DNA of 64,000 bases from Paractinoplanes rishiriensis (GTDB taxonomy: Bacteria; Actinomycetota; Actinomycetes; Mycobacteriales; Micromonosporaceae). The stretch lies in contig NZ_BOMV01000063.1 in assembly GCF_016862375.1 (NCBI RefSeq), positions 1 through 64,000 on the forward strand. The letters are read 5' to 3'. This document shows positions 15,112-24,549 of this stretch, in pieces (the stretch's first letter is position 1; every line of letters starts with the position of its first letter). The notes beneath the pieces were generated by a model. The model saw nothing but the letters and a program-made list of their open reading frames with translations. It did no database searches and was not told the origin of the DNA. A program made the translations under genes and the position numbers.

Positions 15112-17783
15112 CCATCAGCCAGGGCGCGGAACAGCTGCGCCTGGACGCCGCCGCCAGGGACGCCGTGCCCTGGCGGCGGTGGGGCCCGTACCTCAGCGAG
15201 CGGCAGTGGGGCTCGGTCCGCGAGGACTACAGCCCCGGCGGCGACGCCTGGGACTACCTGACCCACGACCAGGCGCGATCACGGGCCTACCGATGGGGTG
15301 AGGACGGTATCGCCGGCTTCTGCGACGACCAGCAGCGGCTGTGCCTCGCCCTGGCGATGTGGAACGGGCGGGACCCGATCCTCAAGGAGCGGTTCTTCGG
15401 GCTGACCAACGCCGAGGGCAACCACGGCGAGGACGTCAAGGAGTACTACTTCTATGTGGACGGCACGCCCACCCACTCGTACCAGAAAATGGTCTATAAA
15501 TACCCGCAGGCCGAGTTCCCCTACCACGATCTGGTCGCCACCAACCGGGCCCGCGGCCGGCAGGACTTCGAATACGAGCTGCTGGACACCGGGGTCTTCG
15601 CCGAGGAGCGGTACTTCGACGTGACAGTCGAGTACGCGAAGGCCGGCCCCGAAGACATCCTTTGCCGGATCACCGTGGACAACCGTGGTCCCGAGCCGGC
15701 CACCCTGCGCCTGCTGCCCACGCTGTGGTTCCGCAACACGTGGACGGGCCGGCCCGGCGCGGTGCGGCCCAGCCTCTACCAGGCGCCCGCGGACGGCAGC
15801 GCCGTGGTGGAGGTGCGGCACCCGGGACTCGGCCGGCGCTGGCTGCACTGCCCGGGCGACCATCCGCTCCTTTTCACCGACAACGAAACCGAGGGCCCGT
15901 ACGCCAAGGACGCGTTCCACCGGTACGTGGTGCACGGCGACACCGACGCGGTGAACCCGGCCTGCACCGGCACCAAGGCGGCCGTCGACGTGACCCTGGA
16001 CCTGCCGGCCGGCGGCAGCGCCGTGGTCCGGCTGCGGCTCAGCGACGAACCGCACCCGCCCGAGTCGATCGGCTTCGACCAACTGGTCGAGCGGCGCCGG
16101 GCCGAGGCCGACGAGTTCTACGACGGCCGCTTCCCGCCGGCGCTGGGCCAGGCCGAACGGCAGGTGTGCCGGCAGGCGCTGGCCGGGATGCTGTGGAGCA
16201 AGCAGTACTTCGGCTACGACGTGGAGCGCTGGCTGCTGGAACACGGCCGCGACCCGCTGGACGCCGGCGACATCCGCAACGGCGACTGGTTCCACCTCAC
16301 CGCCGAGGACGTCATCTCGATGCCGGACGCCTGGGAGTACCCCTGGTTCGCCGCCTGGGACCTGGCCTTCCACGCCGTGGTGTTCGCGCTGATCGACCTG
16401 GACTTCGCCAAGAGCCAGCTGGACCTGCTGCTCAGCCGGCGCTACCTGCACCCCAACGGCCAGATTCCGGCGTACGAGTGGAACTTCAGCGACGTGAACC
16501 CGCCGGTGCACGCCTGGGCCGTCTACCTGGTCTACGAGCTGGACAAGGGGCGACAGGGCCGGGGCGACCACGCCTGGCTCGAGGCCGCCTTCCACAAGCT
16601 GGCCCGGAACTTCACCTGGTGGCTCAACCGCAAGGACGTGACCGGGCGCAACCTGTTCCAGGGCGGGTTCCTGGGACTGGACAACATCGGTGTGTTCGAC
16701 CGGAGCGCCCCGCTGCCCACCGGCGGCCACCTCGACCAGGCCGACGGCACCGCGTGGATGGCGCTGTACTGCCAGAACATGCTGCAGATCGCGCTCGAGC
16801 TGGCGGTCGAGGACCCCGGCTACCTGGAACAGGCGCACACCTACCTGGAGCAGTTCGCCTGGATCGCGGCCGCGGTCGACCACCCCGGCGCCACCGCGTC
16901 GATGTGGGACGAGGAGGACGGCTTCTTCTACGACCTGCTGCGCCTGCCGGACGGCAGCGCGACACCGCTGCGGGTGCGCTCGATGGTCGGTCTGCTGCCG
17001 CTGGCTGCCGCCACCGTCTTCGACCCGGAGCTGACCGCCCGCTACCCGCACCTGATCGGCGAGGCCAACGACTTCCTCGACCGGCATCCCAGCGTCGCCG
17101 CGGCGCTGCCACCGGGCCGGTTCCGGGGCCGGCCGGGCAGCCATCTGCTCGCGCTGTTCGACGAGAACCGGCTACGCCGGATCCTGGCCCGCCTGCTCGA
17201 TGAGGAAGAGTTCCTGAGCCCGTACGGGATCAGGTCTTTGTCGAAGTATCATGCCGAGCATCCCTTCCAGGTCGACGTGGACGGCGCCACCTACCGCGTC
17301 GACTATGCGCCGGCCGAGTCGGACAGCGGCATGTTCGGCGGCAACTCCAACTGGCGCGGCCCGGTCTGGTTCCCGGTCAACGCGCTGATGATCCGGGCCC
17401 TGCTCAACCTGTACGCGGGCTACGGCGACGACTTCACCGTGGAGTGCCCGACCGGATCCGGCGTCAAGATGACCCTGTTCGAGGTGGCCCGGGAGATCTC
17501 CGGCCGGCTCACCGCGCTGTTCCTGCCGGACGAGTCGGGCCGGCGCCCGTGTTACGGCGGACAGGACGTCTTCGGCACGACACACTGGCGTGATCTGATC
17601 ACCTACTCGGAGTACTTCCACGGGGACAACGGCGCCGGCCTGGGCGCCGCGCACCAGACCGGCTGGACCGGGCTGGTCGCGGTGTTCCCCAACCTGTTCG
17701 CCCGGGTAACCGGATCGGACCTGCTGGCGCACGGCATGACCGGGTTCTTCCGGTCGATGACCGAGGAGGAGGACGAGCGTTGA
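15108..17783 (+). CDS. GH63-family glycosidase (MGH1-like)
   Basis: 891 aa, no signal peptide, so cytosolic. The N-terminal beta-rich half begins with the characteristic WGPYLSERQWGSVREDYSPG and carries NHGEDVKEYYFYVD; the C-terminal half is an (alpha/alpha)6 barrel. Acidic residues in WFAAWDLAFHAV and in TYSEYFHGDNGAGLG are probable catalytic sites by comparison with GH63. Members cleave alpha-glucosidic bonds in small glucosides, such as glucosylglycerate-type solutes. The overlap with both neighbours implies one operon with DUF1269 and GH13 and a role in compatible-solute or storage-sugar turnover. Confidence 0.85.
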   Translation: MTISQGAEQLRLDAAARDAVPWRRWGPYLSERQWGSVREDYSPGGDAWDYLTHDQARSRAYRWGEDGIAGFCDDQQRLCLALAMWNGRDPILKERFFGLTNAEGNHGEDVKEYYFYVDGTPTHSYQKMVYKYPQAEFPYHDLVATNRARGRQDFEYELLDTGVFAEERYFDVTVEYAKAGPEDILCRITVDNRGPEPATLRLLPTLWFRNTWTGRPGAVRPSLYQAPADGSAVVEVRHPGLGRRWLHCPGDHPLLFTDNETEGPYAKDAFHRYVVHGDTDAVNPACTGTKAAVDVTLDLPAGGSAVVRLRLSDEPHPPESIGFDQLVERRRAEADEFYDGRFPPALGQAERQVCRQALAGMLWSKQYFGYDVERWLLEHGRDPLDAGDIRNGDWFHLTAEDVISMPDAWEYPWFAAWDLAFHAVVFALIDLDFAKSQLDLLLSRRYLHPNGQIPAYEWNFSDVNPPVHAWAVYLVYELDKGRQGRGDHAWLEAAFHKLARNFTWWLNRKDVTGRNLFQGGFLGLDNIGVFDRSAPLPTGGHLDQADGTAWMALYCQNMLQIALELAVEDPGYLEQAHTYLEQFAWIAAAVDHPGATASMWDEEDGFFYDLLRLPDGSATPLRVRSMVGLLPLAAATVFDPELTARYPHLIGEANDFLDRHPSVAAALPPGRFRGRPGSHLLALFDENRLRRILARLLDEEEFLSPYGIRSLSKYHAEHPFQVDVDGATYRVDYAPAESDSGMFGGNSNWRGPVWFPVNALMIRALLNLYAGYGDDFTVECPTGSGVKMTLFEVAREISGRLTALFLPDESGRRPCYGGQDVFGTTHWRDLITYSEYFHGDNGAGLGAAHQTGWTGLVAVFPNLFARVTGSDLLAHGMTGFFRSMTEEEDER

Positions 17784-19252
17784 GCGGCATGCCCACCGCA
17801 CCGGTGGTCTACGAGATCGACACCTGGCCGTGGCTGGCCGGAGTGAGCAACCGGTTGGGCCGTACGGTGACACTGGCCGACGTCCCGGACGAGATCTGGG
17901 ACGAGGCGGTGCCGGACGGCGCCGACGCGGTGTGGCTGATGGGGGTCTGGGAACGCAGCCCCGCCGGGCTCGTGGTGGCCCGGTCCAACGAGTCGCTGCA
18001 GCGCGCCTTCCACGCGGCCCTGCCCGACCTGCGCCCCGCCGACCTGGTCGGCTCGCCCTACTGCGTCCGCCGCTACCGGGTGGACGAGCGCCTCGGCGGG
18101 CCGGCCGGCCTGGCCACCGCGCGCGCCGAACTGGCCCGGCGCGGAGCCCGGCTGATCCTCGACTACGTGCCGAACCACGTGGCACCGGACCACCCGGCCG
18201 TGGTGGAGCACCCGGACTGGTTCGTGCTGGGCAGCGAGGAGGACGAGGCCCGCGAGCCGGCCGCCTGGTTCCGGGCCGCCGGGCGGATCGTCGCGCACGG
18301 CCGCGACCCGTACTTCCCGCCGTGGCCGGACGTGGCGCAGCTCAACGCGTTCCACCCGGAGCTGCGGTCGGCCACCGCGAAGGCACTCGGCGACATCGCG
18401 GCCCAGTGCGACGGCATCCGCTGCGACATGGTCATGCTGCTCACCACGGACGTGTTCGCCCGCACCTGGGGAGCGAACGCGGGCCCGCGACCGGCGACCG
18501 AGTTCTGGCCCGAGGTGATCGCCGAGCTCCGGAGGCACCACCCGGGCACGGTGCTGATCGCCGAGGCGTACTGGGACATGGAATGGACGATGCAGCAGCA
18601 GGGCTTCGACTACTGCTACGACAAGCGCCTCTACGACCGGCTGGCGCACGAGGACGCCGAGTCGGTCCGCAAGCACCTGGCCGCCGGCCGCGACTACCAG
18701 GACCGGCTGATCCGTTTCACCGAGAACCACGACGAGCCGCGCGCCGCCGCCACCATGCCCGGCGGCCGGAACCGGGCCGCCGCGGTCGCGATCGCCACCC
18801 TGCCCGGCGCCACGCTCTGGCACGAGGGCCAGTTCGACGGCCGCCGCACCCACCTGCCGGTCTTCCTGGGCCGCTTCCCCGACGAGCCGGCCGACGACGA
18901 GTTGCGCGCGTTCCACCAGCGCCTGCTGCCGGCCGCGGCCCGCGTCCGCCGCGGCCAGTGGAGCATGGCCGACTGCCACGGCTGGCCGGACAACCCGACC
19001 AGCCACGACGTACTCGCCTGGACCTGGCACGACGGCGTGCCGCACCACGTGGTGGCGGTCAACCTGTCCGGCCACGCGTCACAGGCCCGGATCCGGCTGC
19101 CGTGGCCCCCGCTCGGCGACCGGCGCTGGCGGCTGACCGACCTGCTGGACGGCCGGGTCTTCCACCGCGACGGCGACGCGCTGCTGGCCGAGGGCCTGTA
19201 CGTGGACCTGCCGCCGTGGGGTCACCACGTGCTGGCGGTTACTCCGGCCTGA
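17780..19252 (+). CDS. GH13 alpha-amylase family glycosidase
   Basis: 490 aa, cytosolic, starting at a TTG that overlaps the GH63 stop (TTGA) and is preceded by GAGGAGG; an ATG three codons on is an alternative. The four GH13 regions are present: DYVPNH (128-133), GIRCD with nucleophile Asp216, EAYW with acid/base Glu262, and ENHDE with Asp318. A short C-terminal beta domain follows. It probably acts on short alpha-glucans or sucrose-like substrates with the GH63 enzyme. The substrate cannot be fixed from sequence. Confidence 0.88.
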   Translation: MSGMPTAPVVYEIDTWPWLAGVSNRLGRTVTLADVPDEIWDEAVPDGADAVWLMGVWERSPAGLVVARSNESLQRAFHAALPDLRPADLVGSPYCVRRYRVDERLGGPAGLATARAELARRGARLILDYVPNHVAPDHPAVVEHPDWFVLGSEEDEAREPAAWFRAAGRIVAHGRDPYFPPWPDVAQLNAFHPELRSATAKALGDIAAQCDGIRCDMVMLLTTDVFARTWGANAGPRPATEFWPEVIAELRRHHPGTVLIAEAYWDMEWTMQQQGFDYCYDKRLYDRLAHEDAESVRKHLAAGRDYQDRLIRFTENHDEPRAAATMPGGRNRAAAVAIATLPGATLWHEGQFDGRRTHLPVFLGRFPDEPADDELRAFHQRLLPAAARVRRGQWSMADCHGWPDNPTSHDVLAWTWHDGVPHHVVAVNLSGHASQARIRLPWPPLGDRRWRLTDLLDGRVFHRDGDALLAEGLYVDLPPWGHHVLAVTPA

Positions 19253-19275
19253 CGTCGTTCATGCCGTTTCGGGCC

Positions 19276-19292
19276 TCATCCGTTTCGGGTGA
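19276..19292 (+). promoter_or_regulatory. inverted repeat TCATCC-N5-GGGTGA (regulon site 6)
   Basis: Ends 37 nt before the ATG at 19329. A CATGCT hexamer ends 29 nt past the repeat, 7 nt before that ATG. This spacing supports the start at 19329 over the ATG at 19317. Confidence 0.55.
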
Positions 19293-19328
19293 AGCGCGCC
19301 CCGCCCGGCGCGGCGCATGCTCGAAGCC

Positions 19329-19745
19329 ATGGCATTGGGGCCGCTGGAACTCATCGTCCTGTCCTTCCCCGCCCAACGACTGAACGACGGCGTCCTGGCG
19401 ACGCTGGAGCTTCTCACCCGCGAACCGAGCGTCCGGGTGGTGGACGTCCTGGTGGTACGCACCGACGCCGTGGGCGGTGCCTGCGGGGTCGAACTGAACG
19501 AACTGGCCGGTCTGGTCGGCGACCCGGCCGAATTCGCGCGCCTGGCCACCGGCCTGATCACCGAGACGGACATCGACGAGGTGGGCACGATCGTCGACCA
19601 CGACACCGACGCCCTCGCCGTGCTGGTCGAACACCTGTGGGTGAGCGACCTGGCCACCCGGGTGGCCACCACCGACGGCACGGTGCTGGCGCTGCTGCAC
19701 ATTCCCGCGGTGCAGGAGGTCCTGGCCGCGGTGGGCCCGCGCTGA
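19329..19745 (+). CDS. DUF6325 family protein (paralogue 1 of 3)
   Basis: 138 aa, soluble. It opens with the family-typical MALGPLELIVLSFP, followed by acidic segments and alternating helices (GVLATLELLTREPSVRVVDV). The ATG at 19329 is preferred because of its spacing from the regulon site; no Shine-Dalgarno is seen, so translation is probably leaderless. Function unknown. Paralogues are at 20258-20704 and 42894-43439; all three lie beside the same type of site. Confidence 0.8.
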   Translation: MALGPLELIVLSFPAQRLNDGVLATLELLTREPSVRVVDVLVVRTDAVGGACGVELNELAGLVGDPAEFARLATGLITETDIDEVGTIVDHDTDALAVLVEHLWVSDLATRVATTDGTVLALLHIPAVQEVLAAVGPR

Positions 19746-19865
19746 TCCGTTGTTTTCGACGGCCGAGGGGAAGGGGGCAGATTCCCCCCGGCCTTCGCAC
19801 CTCCCGGTCCGCACCGGCCCGCATACTGGGACGGCGCCCGTTACGGTCGCCTCGGCAAGAAACGC

Positions 19866-19905
19866 ACGGCAAGCGCCTCGACAAGAACCCACGGCAAGCG
19901 CCTCG
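19866..19905. repeat. 25-bp direct repeat
   Basis: ACGGCAAGCGCCTCG occurs at 19866 and again at 19891, within a longer similar context (CAAGAAACGC / CAAGAACCC). A related CGCCTCGGCAAGA stands just before. It lies in the 222-nt gap between convergent genes. Confidence 0.7.
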
Positions 19906-19916
19906 GCAAAGCCGGC

Positions 19917-19950
19917 GGCCGGGACCGCGCGTGAAGGGGCGGTCCCGGCC
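19917..19950 (-). terminator. hairpin terminator of the M48 operon
   Basis: Perfect 12-bp stem (GGCCGGGACCGC with its complement) and a 10-nt loop, 18 nt beyond the SHOCT gene stop. It may serve the convergent DUF6325 gene as well. Confidence 0.65.
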
Positions 19951-19967
19951 GAGGGCTGACGAAACGC

Positions 19968-20255
19968 TCAGGTGCCGGAAAGGATGCGGGACTTCTGCTG
20001 TTCGAACTCGGTTTCGGTCAGGATTCCCTGGGCCTTCAGCTCGCCCAGTTTCTGCAGGGCGGCCAGGCGGGACTCCATGGTCTCCTCGGGTGCGGGCGGC
20101 GGCTCCTCGTAAGCCTGCTGGTCGGCGTAGCCGGCCTGCTGTTCCTCCGCCTGGCGGGACCAGCGGCCGGCCTGGCGGCGGGAGACCCGGTTGGAGACGG
20201 CGGTGGCGGTGCCGGCGACTACCGCGGTTCGTGCCATTCCGCGTAGCAGGCCCAT
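19968..20255 (-). CDS. SHOCT domain protein
   Basis: 95 aa from the ATG at 20255; GGGGAG upstream lies in the end of the previous gene. A short Gly/Ala-rich N-terminus (MGLLRGMARTAVVAGTATAV) and a Gln/Pro-rich linker lead into the C-terminal SHOCT motif (LGELKAQGILTETEFEQQKS). SHOCT domains are short oligomerisation modules. Last gene of the M48-DUF6325-SHOCT operon. Confidence 0.85.
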   Translation of the reverse strand: MGLLRGMARTAVVAGTATAVSNRVSRRQAGRWSRQAEEQQAGYADQQAYEEPPPAPEETMESRLAALQKLGELKAQGILTETEFEQQKSRILSGT

Positions 20256-20257
20256 GA

Positions 20258-20704
20258 CTATCGGCTCCCCTCGGTTGCGTAATCCGTTTCGGTCGCGTCC
20301 AGTGCGGCCAGCAGCGCCTGCACGGGGATGCGGCCGCCGGCTACCAGCTGGGCGCCCTCGCGGCGCAGCGTGGTGGCCAGCGGGGCGGCCCACAGGTTTT
20401 CGTAGACGATGATGGCGGCGGCGCTGCCGGGGGTCAGGGTGCTGGCGGCCTCGGCCAGGTCGTCGTTGCCCAGCACGCCGGAGGAGGCGCCGCTGAACAG
20501 GGCCAGGCCGTCGCCGATCTGTTCTCCTTCGAGTTCGGTGATCTTGCCGTCCAGCTCGTGGCGGAGGAAGCGTAGTTCCAGGATCCGGATGATCCGGCGG
20601 TCCACCAGGTCGATGAGCAGCGGCAGGCCCTGGCCGGTGGTGCTGCCGGGCGGGAACTCCACGCACAGGTAGTCGATCGGGCCCATCTCGTTGATGTCGG
20701 TCAT
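20258..20704 (-). CDS. DUF6325 family protein (paralogue 2 of 3)
   Basis: 148 aa, soluble. The start MGPIDYLCVEFPPG resembles the openings of the two other DUF6325 proteins in the window, and LLIDLVDRRIIRILELRFL matches their helix-strand pattern. The ATG overlaps the M48 stop (ATGA), and the stop is 2 nt from the SHOCT start, so it is tightly coupled to both. Unknown function; the linkage to a membrane protease is the best clue. Confidence 0.8.
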   Translation of the reverse strand: MTDINEMGPIDYLCVEFPPGSTTGQGLPLLIDLVDRRIIRILELRFLRHELDGKITELEGEQIGDGLALFSGASSGVLGNDDLAEAASTLTPGSAAAIIVYENLWAAPLATTLRREGAQLVAGGRIPVQALLAALDATETDYATEGSR

Positions 20705-21549
20705 GGGGCAACAGCCTCCTTACGCGATGAAGCCTGGTGCAGCAGGCCCAGGCGGAACAGGTGCTCGAGGCGGCGGACGACGAACGGGTGGGACATCGGC
20801 AGCTGGGTGATGCCGGGCCAGAAGCCGTGCAGGCGCTGTCCCTGGCGGAGCAGCTCGTCGATGTTGACGTCGTTCTCGGTGTAGCGGCCGGACGCGAGCA
20901 GGACCAGGCCCTTGGCGCCGGTGGGGCACAGGTGCGCGCCGTGCCGGTCGCAGGAGTACTCGCGCAGGCGGGACAGCGCGGGGCCGAGCAGCGGGATGCG
21001 CTGCGAGTAGGCGACCGACAGCTGGTACCACAGGCCCACGTGGTGCAGCCGGATGTGGCCCATCTCGTGGCCCAGGATGAAGCGCAGGCCCTCGCGGTTG
21101 TTGTTGTAGAGGTTGGCGAAAAGCTCGTTCGACAACACCACATAGTCATGGCCGTACGCCTGCGCGGCGAACGCGTTCAGGGTGCCGTTGCCGTTGGCCA
21201 GGTAGATCACCGGGCGGCGGCGCAGGCCGAGCTTGTGCGCGAAGTCGTCGGCCGTCTTGTACAGGTCGGGGAACTGGCGCGGCGACAGCTCCACCGCGGA
21301 GCCGCGGATCTGGGCCCGCTGGGTCTCCCGGATGACGATCAGCGCGGGAATGAAGAGCAACAGGCCGATGAGCGCGGACCGGATCGCGGTGCCCCAGTTC
21401 GAGTCGCGGACCGAGTCCGGCAGGAACGGCAGGGTGGATGCGGCGCTGAGGATCGCCAGGATGATGAGCACGTTGAGTGCCACCATGAAGACGAAGAACG
21501 GCAGCTCTACCGGGTGCCGCAGCGGTGGAACCTTGGTGGACGTCGACAC
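20701..21549 (-). CDS. M48 family membrane metalloprotease
   Basis: 282 aa from the GTG at 21549, which has GAGGAGGGG just upstream. Two membrane segments (about 18-40 and 58-74) precede the peptidase domain with the zinc motif HEMGH at 161-165 and a downstream RLREYSCDRHGA that supplies the third ligand region. HtpX-like proteases degrade damaged membrane proteins; that role is likely here. First gene of a three-gene operon, with a regulon site 63 nt upstream of its start. Confidence 0.9.
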   Translation of the reverse strand: MSTSTKVPPLRHPVELPFFVFMVALNVLIILAILSAASTLPFLPDSVRDSNWGTAIRSALIGLLLFIPALIVIRETQRAQIRGSAVELSPRQFPDLYKTADDFAHKLGLRRRPVIYLANGNGTLNAFAAQAYGHDYVVLSNELFANLYNNNREGLRFILGHEMGHIRLHHVGLWYQLSVAYSQRIPLLGPALSRLREYSCDRHGAHLCPTGAKGLVLLASGRYTENDVNIDELLRQGQRLHGFWPGITQLPMSHPFVVRRLEHLFRLGLLHQASSRKEAVAP

Positions 21550-21957
21550 GACCCCTCCTCGGATACGGGCGATCTCGGCCCGAGAATCGCCGAAACGGGG
21601 CAGCGTGCGCCTCATACCGCCCGGATGAGCGGGGCGGCGATGTTGGCGGATTGCCAACGATCAATCGTCGCGGGATGTTGCCATGTGGTGGCTTTCTGTG
21701 CTTGGTTGTGGACGGGACACATGACAAGTAGGACGACGGCCACGCTTGGTCACCGCACAATCGGCGATGCGGTGACCGTCCGTGAGAGCGGGTGCCGTCG
21801 CCCGGTGTTTGATCTCCGGCGCCGCAGTGGGGGCCGCCGCGCCGGAGGTTGCGGGCAGAGCCACGCGGGCGGTCGCGTACGCCCGCGTGGTGCGGGGCGC
21901 CGGCTGGTACCGACCGCGGGGGTGCATGGCACTTTGCGAGAGGGAAGGTCTGAAGTC
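21550..21957. other. 408-bp divergent intergenic region
   Basis: Separates the M48 operon (-) from the large LAL regulator (+). It contains one regulon-type inverted repeat near the M48 side and a ribosome site before the LAL start. Frames crossing it are Arg/Pro/Gly-rich and lack a credible start. I see no small RNA signature. Confidence 0.6.
21612..21628 (-). promoter_or_regulatory. inverted repeat TCATAC-N5-GGATGA (regulon site 7)
   Basis: 63 nt before the M48 GTG. Toward M48, GATTCT ends 29 nt past the repeat, giving a predicted leader of about 27 nt that includes the strong Shine-Dalgarno. Confidence 0.55.
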
Positions 21958-24492
21958 GTGGCGACGGCCACCGGGCGCCTGGGACGCCCGGTGGTGCGGC
22001 AGCCGCTGGTCCGGCGACGCCGGCTGGCCGAGATGCTGGACGCCGGCGTGCGTCGCAGTGTGACCCTGGTCTGCGCCGGCCCCGGGTGGGGCAAGAGCAC
22101 CCTGGTGGCCTCCTGGGCCGAGGCCCGGGCGGGCACCGGCCCGATCGCGTGGCTCACCCTCGCCGCCCGGCACAACGACTCCCGGATCTTCTGGTCCGAC
22201 CTGGTCGGCGCGTTACGGACGGCCGGGGCGGTGCGCTGCGGCAACCCGCTCGAGGCGTTCGAGGCGGACGACCTAGCGGTGCGCCGGGTCGCGGCCGGCC
22301 TGGACGCGCTGCCGTCGCCGGTGGTCGTGGTGCTCGACAACTTCCACGTGGTCGGCGACCCGGCGGTGATGGCCGGCCTGGCCACCCTGCTGCACGAGCC
22401 GCCGCCGGCGCTGCGGCTCGTCCTGGTCACCCGGACCGAGCCGGGCCTGCCGCTGCACCGGTTCCGGGCCGGCGGCGACCTCACCGAGATCCGGGCCCGG
22501 CACCTCGCGTTCCGCGCGCCGGAGGCGGCCGGGCTGCCGGCCGTGCACGAGCAGCGGCTGGACGTCGAGGAGCTGACCGGGCTGCTGAACCGCACCGAGG
22601 GCTGGGCGGTCGGCCTCCAGATGATGGCCGGCGGCGACACCCGGGCGGTCGCCGACTACCTGCTGAACGAGGTGGTCTCCGGGATGCCGGCCAAGATGCG
22701 CGAGTTCCTGTACCGGAGCAGCGTTCCGGACGCGGTCTGCGGGCCGCTCGCCGACGCGCTCACCGGCGAGACACACAGCCGGCGCCTGCTCGAGCGGCTG
22801 GCCAGCGGCAACGCGTTCGTGGTCCCGGTCGACGGCCGGCCCGGCTGGTTCCGCTACCACCCGCTGCTGCGCGAGGTGCTGCGCGACCGGCTCCAGCTCG
22901 ACCAGCCCGGCGTGGAGCCGCAGTTGCATCTGCTGGCCGCCCAGTGGTACGCGAAACAGCGGTCGACCCTGGACGCCCTGCAGCACGCGGCCGCCGCCGA
23001 GGACTGGCCGTTCGTCGGCCGGCTGGTGGTCGGCCGGGCGCTGGTCGCCTTCATGTCCGGCGAGCGGCAGACCCTGCTGAGCGTGCTGCACGCTATTCCC
23101 GCCGACCACATCACCGACACCGCCGAGCTGACCCTGTGCGGAGCGGCGCTCCGCTACGAGGCCGGCGACCACGGCGGCGTGCGGGCGATGCTGCGCCGCG
23201 CGCGGACGATGCTCGCCGACGTCCCGCAGGTCAGCGTCCAGGTCGACCTGACCGTGCGGTTGATGGAGAACGGTGCGGTGGTCCGGCCGCGCGGCGACAT
23301 GCCCGCCCTGATCGAGGCGACCACCCACCTGCTGCGCCTGCTCGCCTCGCTGCGCCAGGACGAGTTGCCCTCGCTGCTGCACTACCGGGCCGTGACGCTC
23401 AACAACAAGGGCATCGCCCTGCTCTGGACGGACCGCCCCGACCACGCCGACCGCTACCTGTGGGCCGCCGCCACCGCCGCCCGCAGCGTCGGTGGCGCCC
23501 TCATCGAGGTGGACGCCCTGGCCCACCTGGGTCTGCTGGTGTTCCTGCAGGGTGCGGTACGCGAGGCCGCCGAATTCGTCCGCTCCGCCGTCGACCTGGC
23601 CCGCCGGCACGGGTTCGAGAGCACGCCGCAGGTGGCCGCCGCCTACCTGACGCAGGCGCTGGTCGAGCTGGAGCAGGACCGGGTCGCCGAGGCCCAGGAG
23701 GCGCTGCGCCGTGGCCTGCACGCGGCCGGCGTCGACCCGCCCGTCCTGCTGGCCGAACTGGCCGTCCTGGTCCGCGTCCAGGTGCTGCTGGCCACCGGCG
23801 ATCCGGCCGCGGCCCGGACGCTGATCCGGCAGACCCGCGCCGAGGCGCCGCGCACCCTGGTGTCGGCGCTGCACGAACGGTGGCTCCGGCTCGCCGAGTC
23901 GGAGGCCGACCTGCAGCTCGGGGCGGCCCGTGAGGTGCTGACCCGCTATCAGCGGGTGCCGCCGCGCGGCCTGCTCAGCCCGGCCGAGCACGTCTGCGTC
24001 GCCCGCGCCCATCTGGCCACCGGCAACCGGGCCGCGGCCGAGGACATCCTGGGCCGGGTACGCGACGGCGCCGACCAGGTGGCCGCGGTGACCGCCTGGA
24101 TCGCCACCGCGTTCGACGCGGACACCGAGGGCCACGGCAACCGGTCGATCGACGCGCTGTCCCGGGCGGTGCTGGCCGCCGAGCGGGAGAGCATCCGCCG
24201 CCCGTTCCGCACCTTCGACACGCGCCGGATGGCCGCACTGCTGGACCGGCGCCGCTGGGTCGACGTGGAACCGGCCGGCGGGCTGCCGGACGGGCCGGCC
24301 GCCGTGCTCAGCGAGCGGGAGCGGGACGTGCTGCGCTACCTGCCGACGGTGCTGACCGCCGGCGAGATCGCCGCCAACCTCAACATCTCGGTGAACACGG
24401 TGAAGGCGCACATGCGGTCCATCTACCGCAAGCTGGGCGCGGCCCGGCGCCGCGACGCCGTGGTGCGGGCCCGCCAGCTGGGGTTGATCTGA
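21958..24492 (+). CDS. LAL (MalT-type) LuxR family regulator 1
   Basis: 844 aa from the GTG at 21958 (GGGAAGG upstream). The frame is open far upstream but only as an antisense shadow. N-terminal STAND-type ATPase with Walker A GPGWGKST (41-48) and Walker B VVVVLDNFHVV; a long helical TPR-like middle; and a C-terminal LuxR HTH (LSERERDVLRYLPTVLTAGE, then NLNISVNTVKAHMRSIYRKL). Such proteins are ligand- and ATP-dependent activators. It sits between two operons that carry the regulon site, so it is one candidate for the activator that binds it. Confidence 0.9.
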   Translation: MATATGRLGRPVVRQPLVRRRRLAEMLDAGVRRSVTLVCAGPGWGKSTLVASWAEARAGTGPIAWLTLAARHNDSRIFWSDLVGALRTAGAVRCGNPLEAFEADDLAVRRVAAGLDALPSPVVVVLDNFHVVGDPAVMAGLATLLHEPPPALRLVLVTRTEPGLPLHRFRAGGDLTEIRARHLAFRAPEAAGLPAVHEQRLDVEELTGLLNRTEGWAVGLQMMAGGDTRAVADYLLNEVVSGMPAKMREFLYRSSVPDAVCGPLADALTGETHSRRLLERLASGNAFVVPVDGRPGWFRYHPLLREVLRDRLQLDQPGVEPQLHLLAAQWYAKQRSTLDALQHAAAAEDWPFVGRLVVGRALVAFMSGERQTLLSVLHAIPADHITDTAELTLCGAALRYEAGDHGGVRAMLRRARTMLADVPQVSVQVDLTVRLMENGAVVRPRGDMPALIEATTHLLRLLASLRQDELPSLLHYRAVTLNNKGIALLWTDRPDHADRYLWAAATAARSVGGALIEVDALAHLGLLVFLQGAVREAAEFVRSAVDLARRHGFESTPQVAAAYLTQALVELEQDRVAEAQEALRRGLHAAGVDPPVLLAELAVLVRVQVLLATGDPAAARTLIRQTRAEAPRTLVSALHERWLRLAESEADLQLGAAREVLTRYQRVPPRGLLSPAEHVCVARAHLATGNRAAAEDILGRVRDGADQVAAVTAWIATAFDADTEGHGNRSIDALSRAVLAAERESIRRPFRTFDTRRMAALLDRRRWVDVEPAGGLPDGPAAVLSERERDVLRYLPTVLTAGEIAANLNISVNTVKAHMRSIYRKLGAARRRDAVVRARQLGLI

Positions 24493-24498
24493 GGGCCG

Positions 24499-24515
24499 TC
24501 ACCCGGCAGGGATGA
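24499..24515 (+). promoter_or_regulatory. inverted repeat TCACCC-N5-GGATGA (regulon site 8)
   Basis: Ends 35 nt before the HdeD ATG. TTTGCT ends 28 nt past the repeat, 7 nt before the ATG, with no Shine-Dalgarno. It is the first promoter of the long operon that ends in the arginine deiminase genes. Confidence 0.6.
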
Positions 24516-24549
24516 GGAAGCGCCGGCCGGTCCGGCGTTTGCTGGGCGC

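Noticed and set aside
22273..24411. 712-codon open frame antisense to LAL regulator 1
   Set aside because: Gln/His/Gly/Arg-rich translation typical of an antisense shadow in high-GC DNA; no domain, no ribosome site. The same applies to other long antisense frames, e.g. 15279-17144, 17603-19075, 29239-31503, 33164-35818 and 38600-40858.
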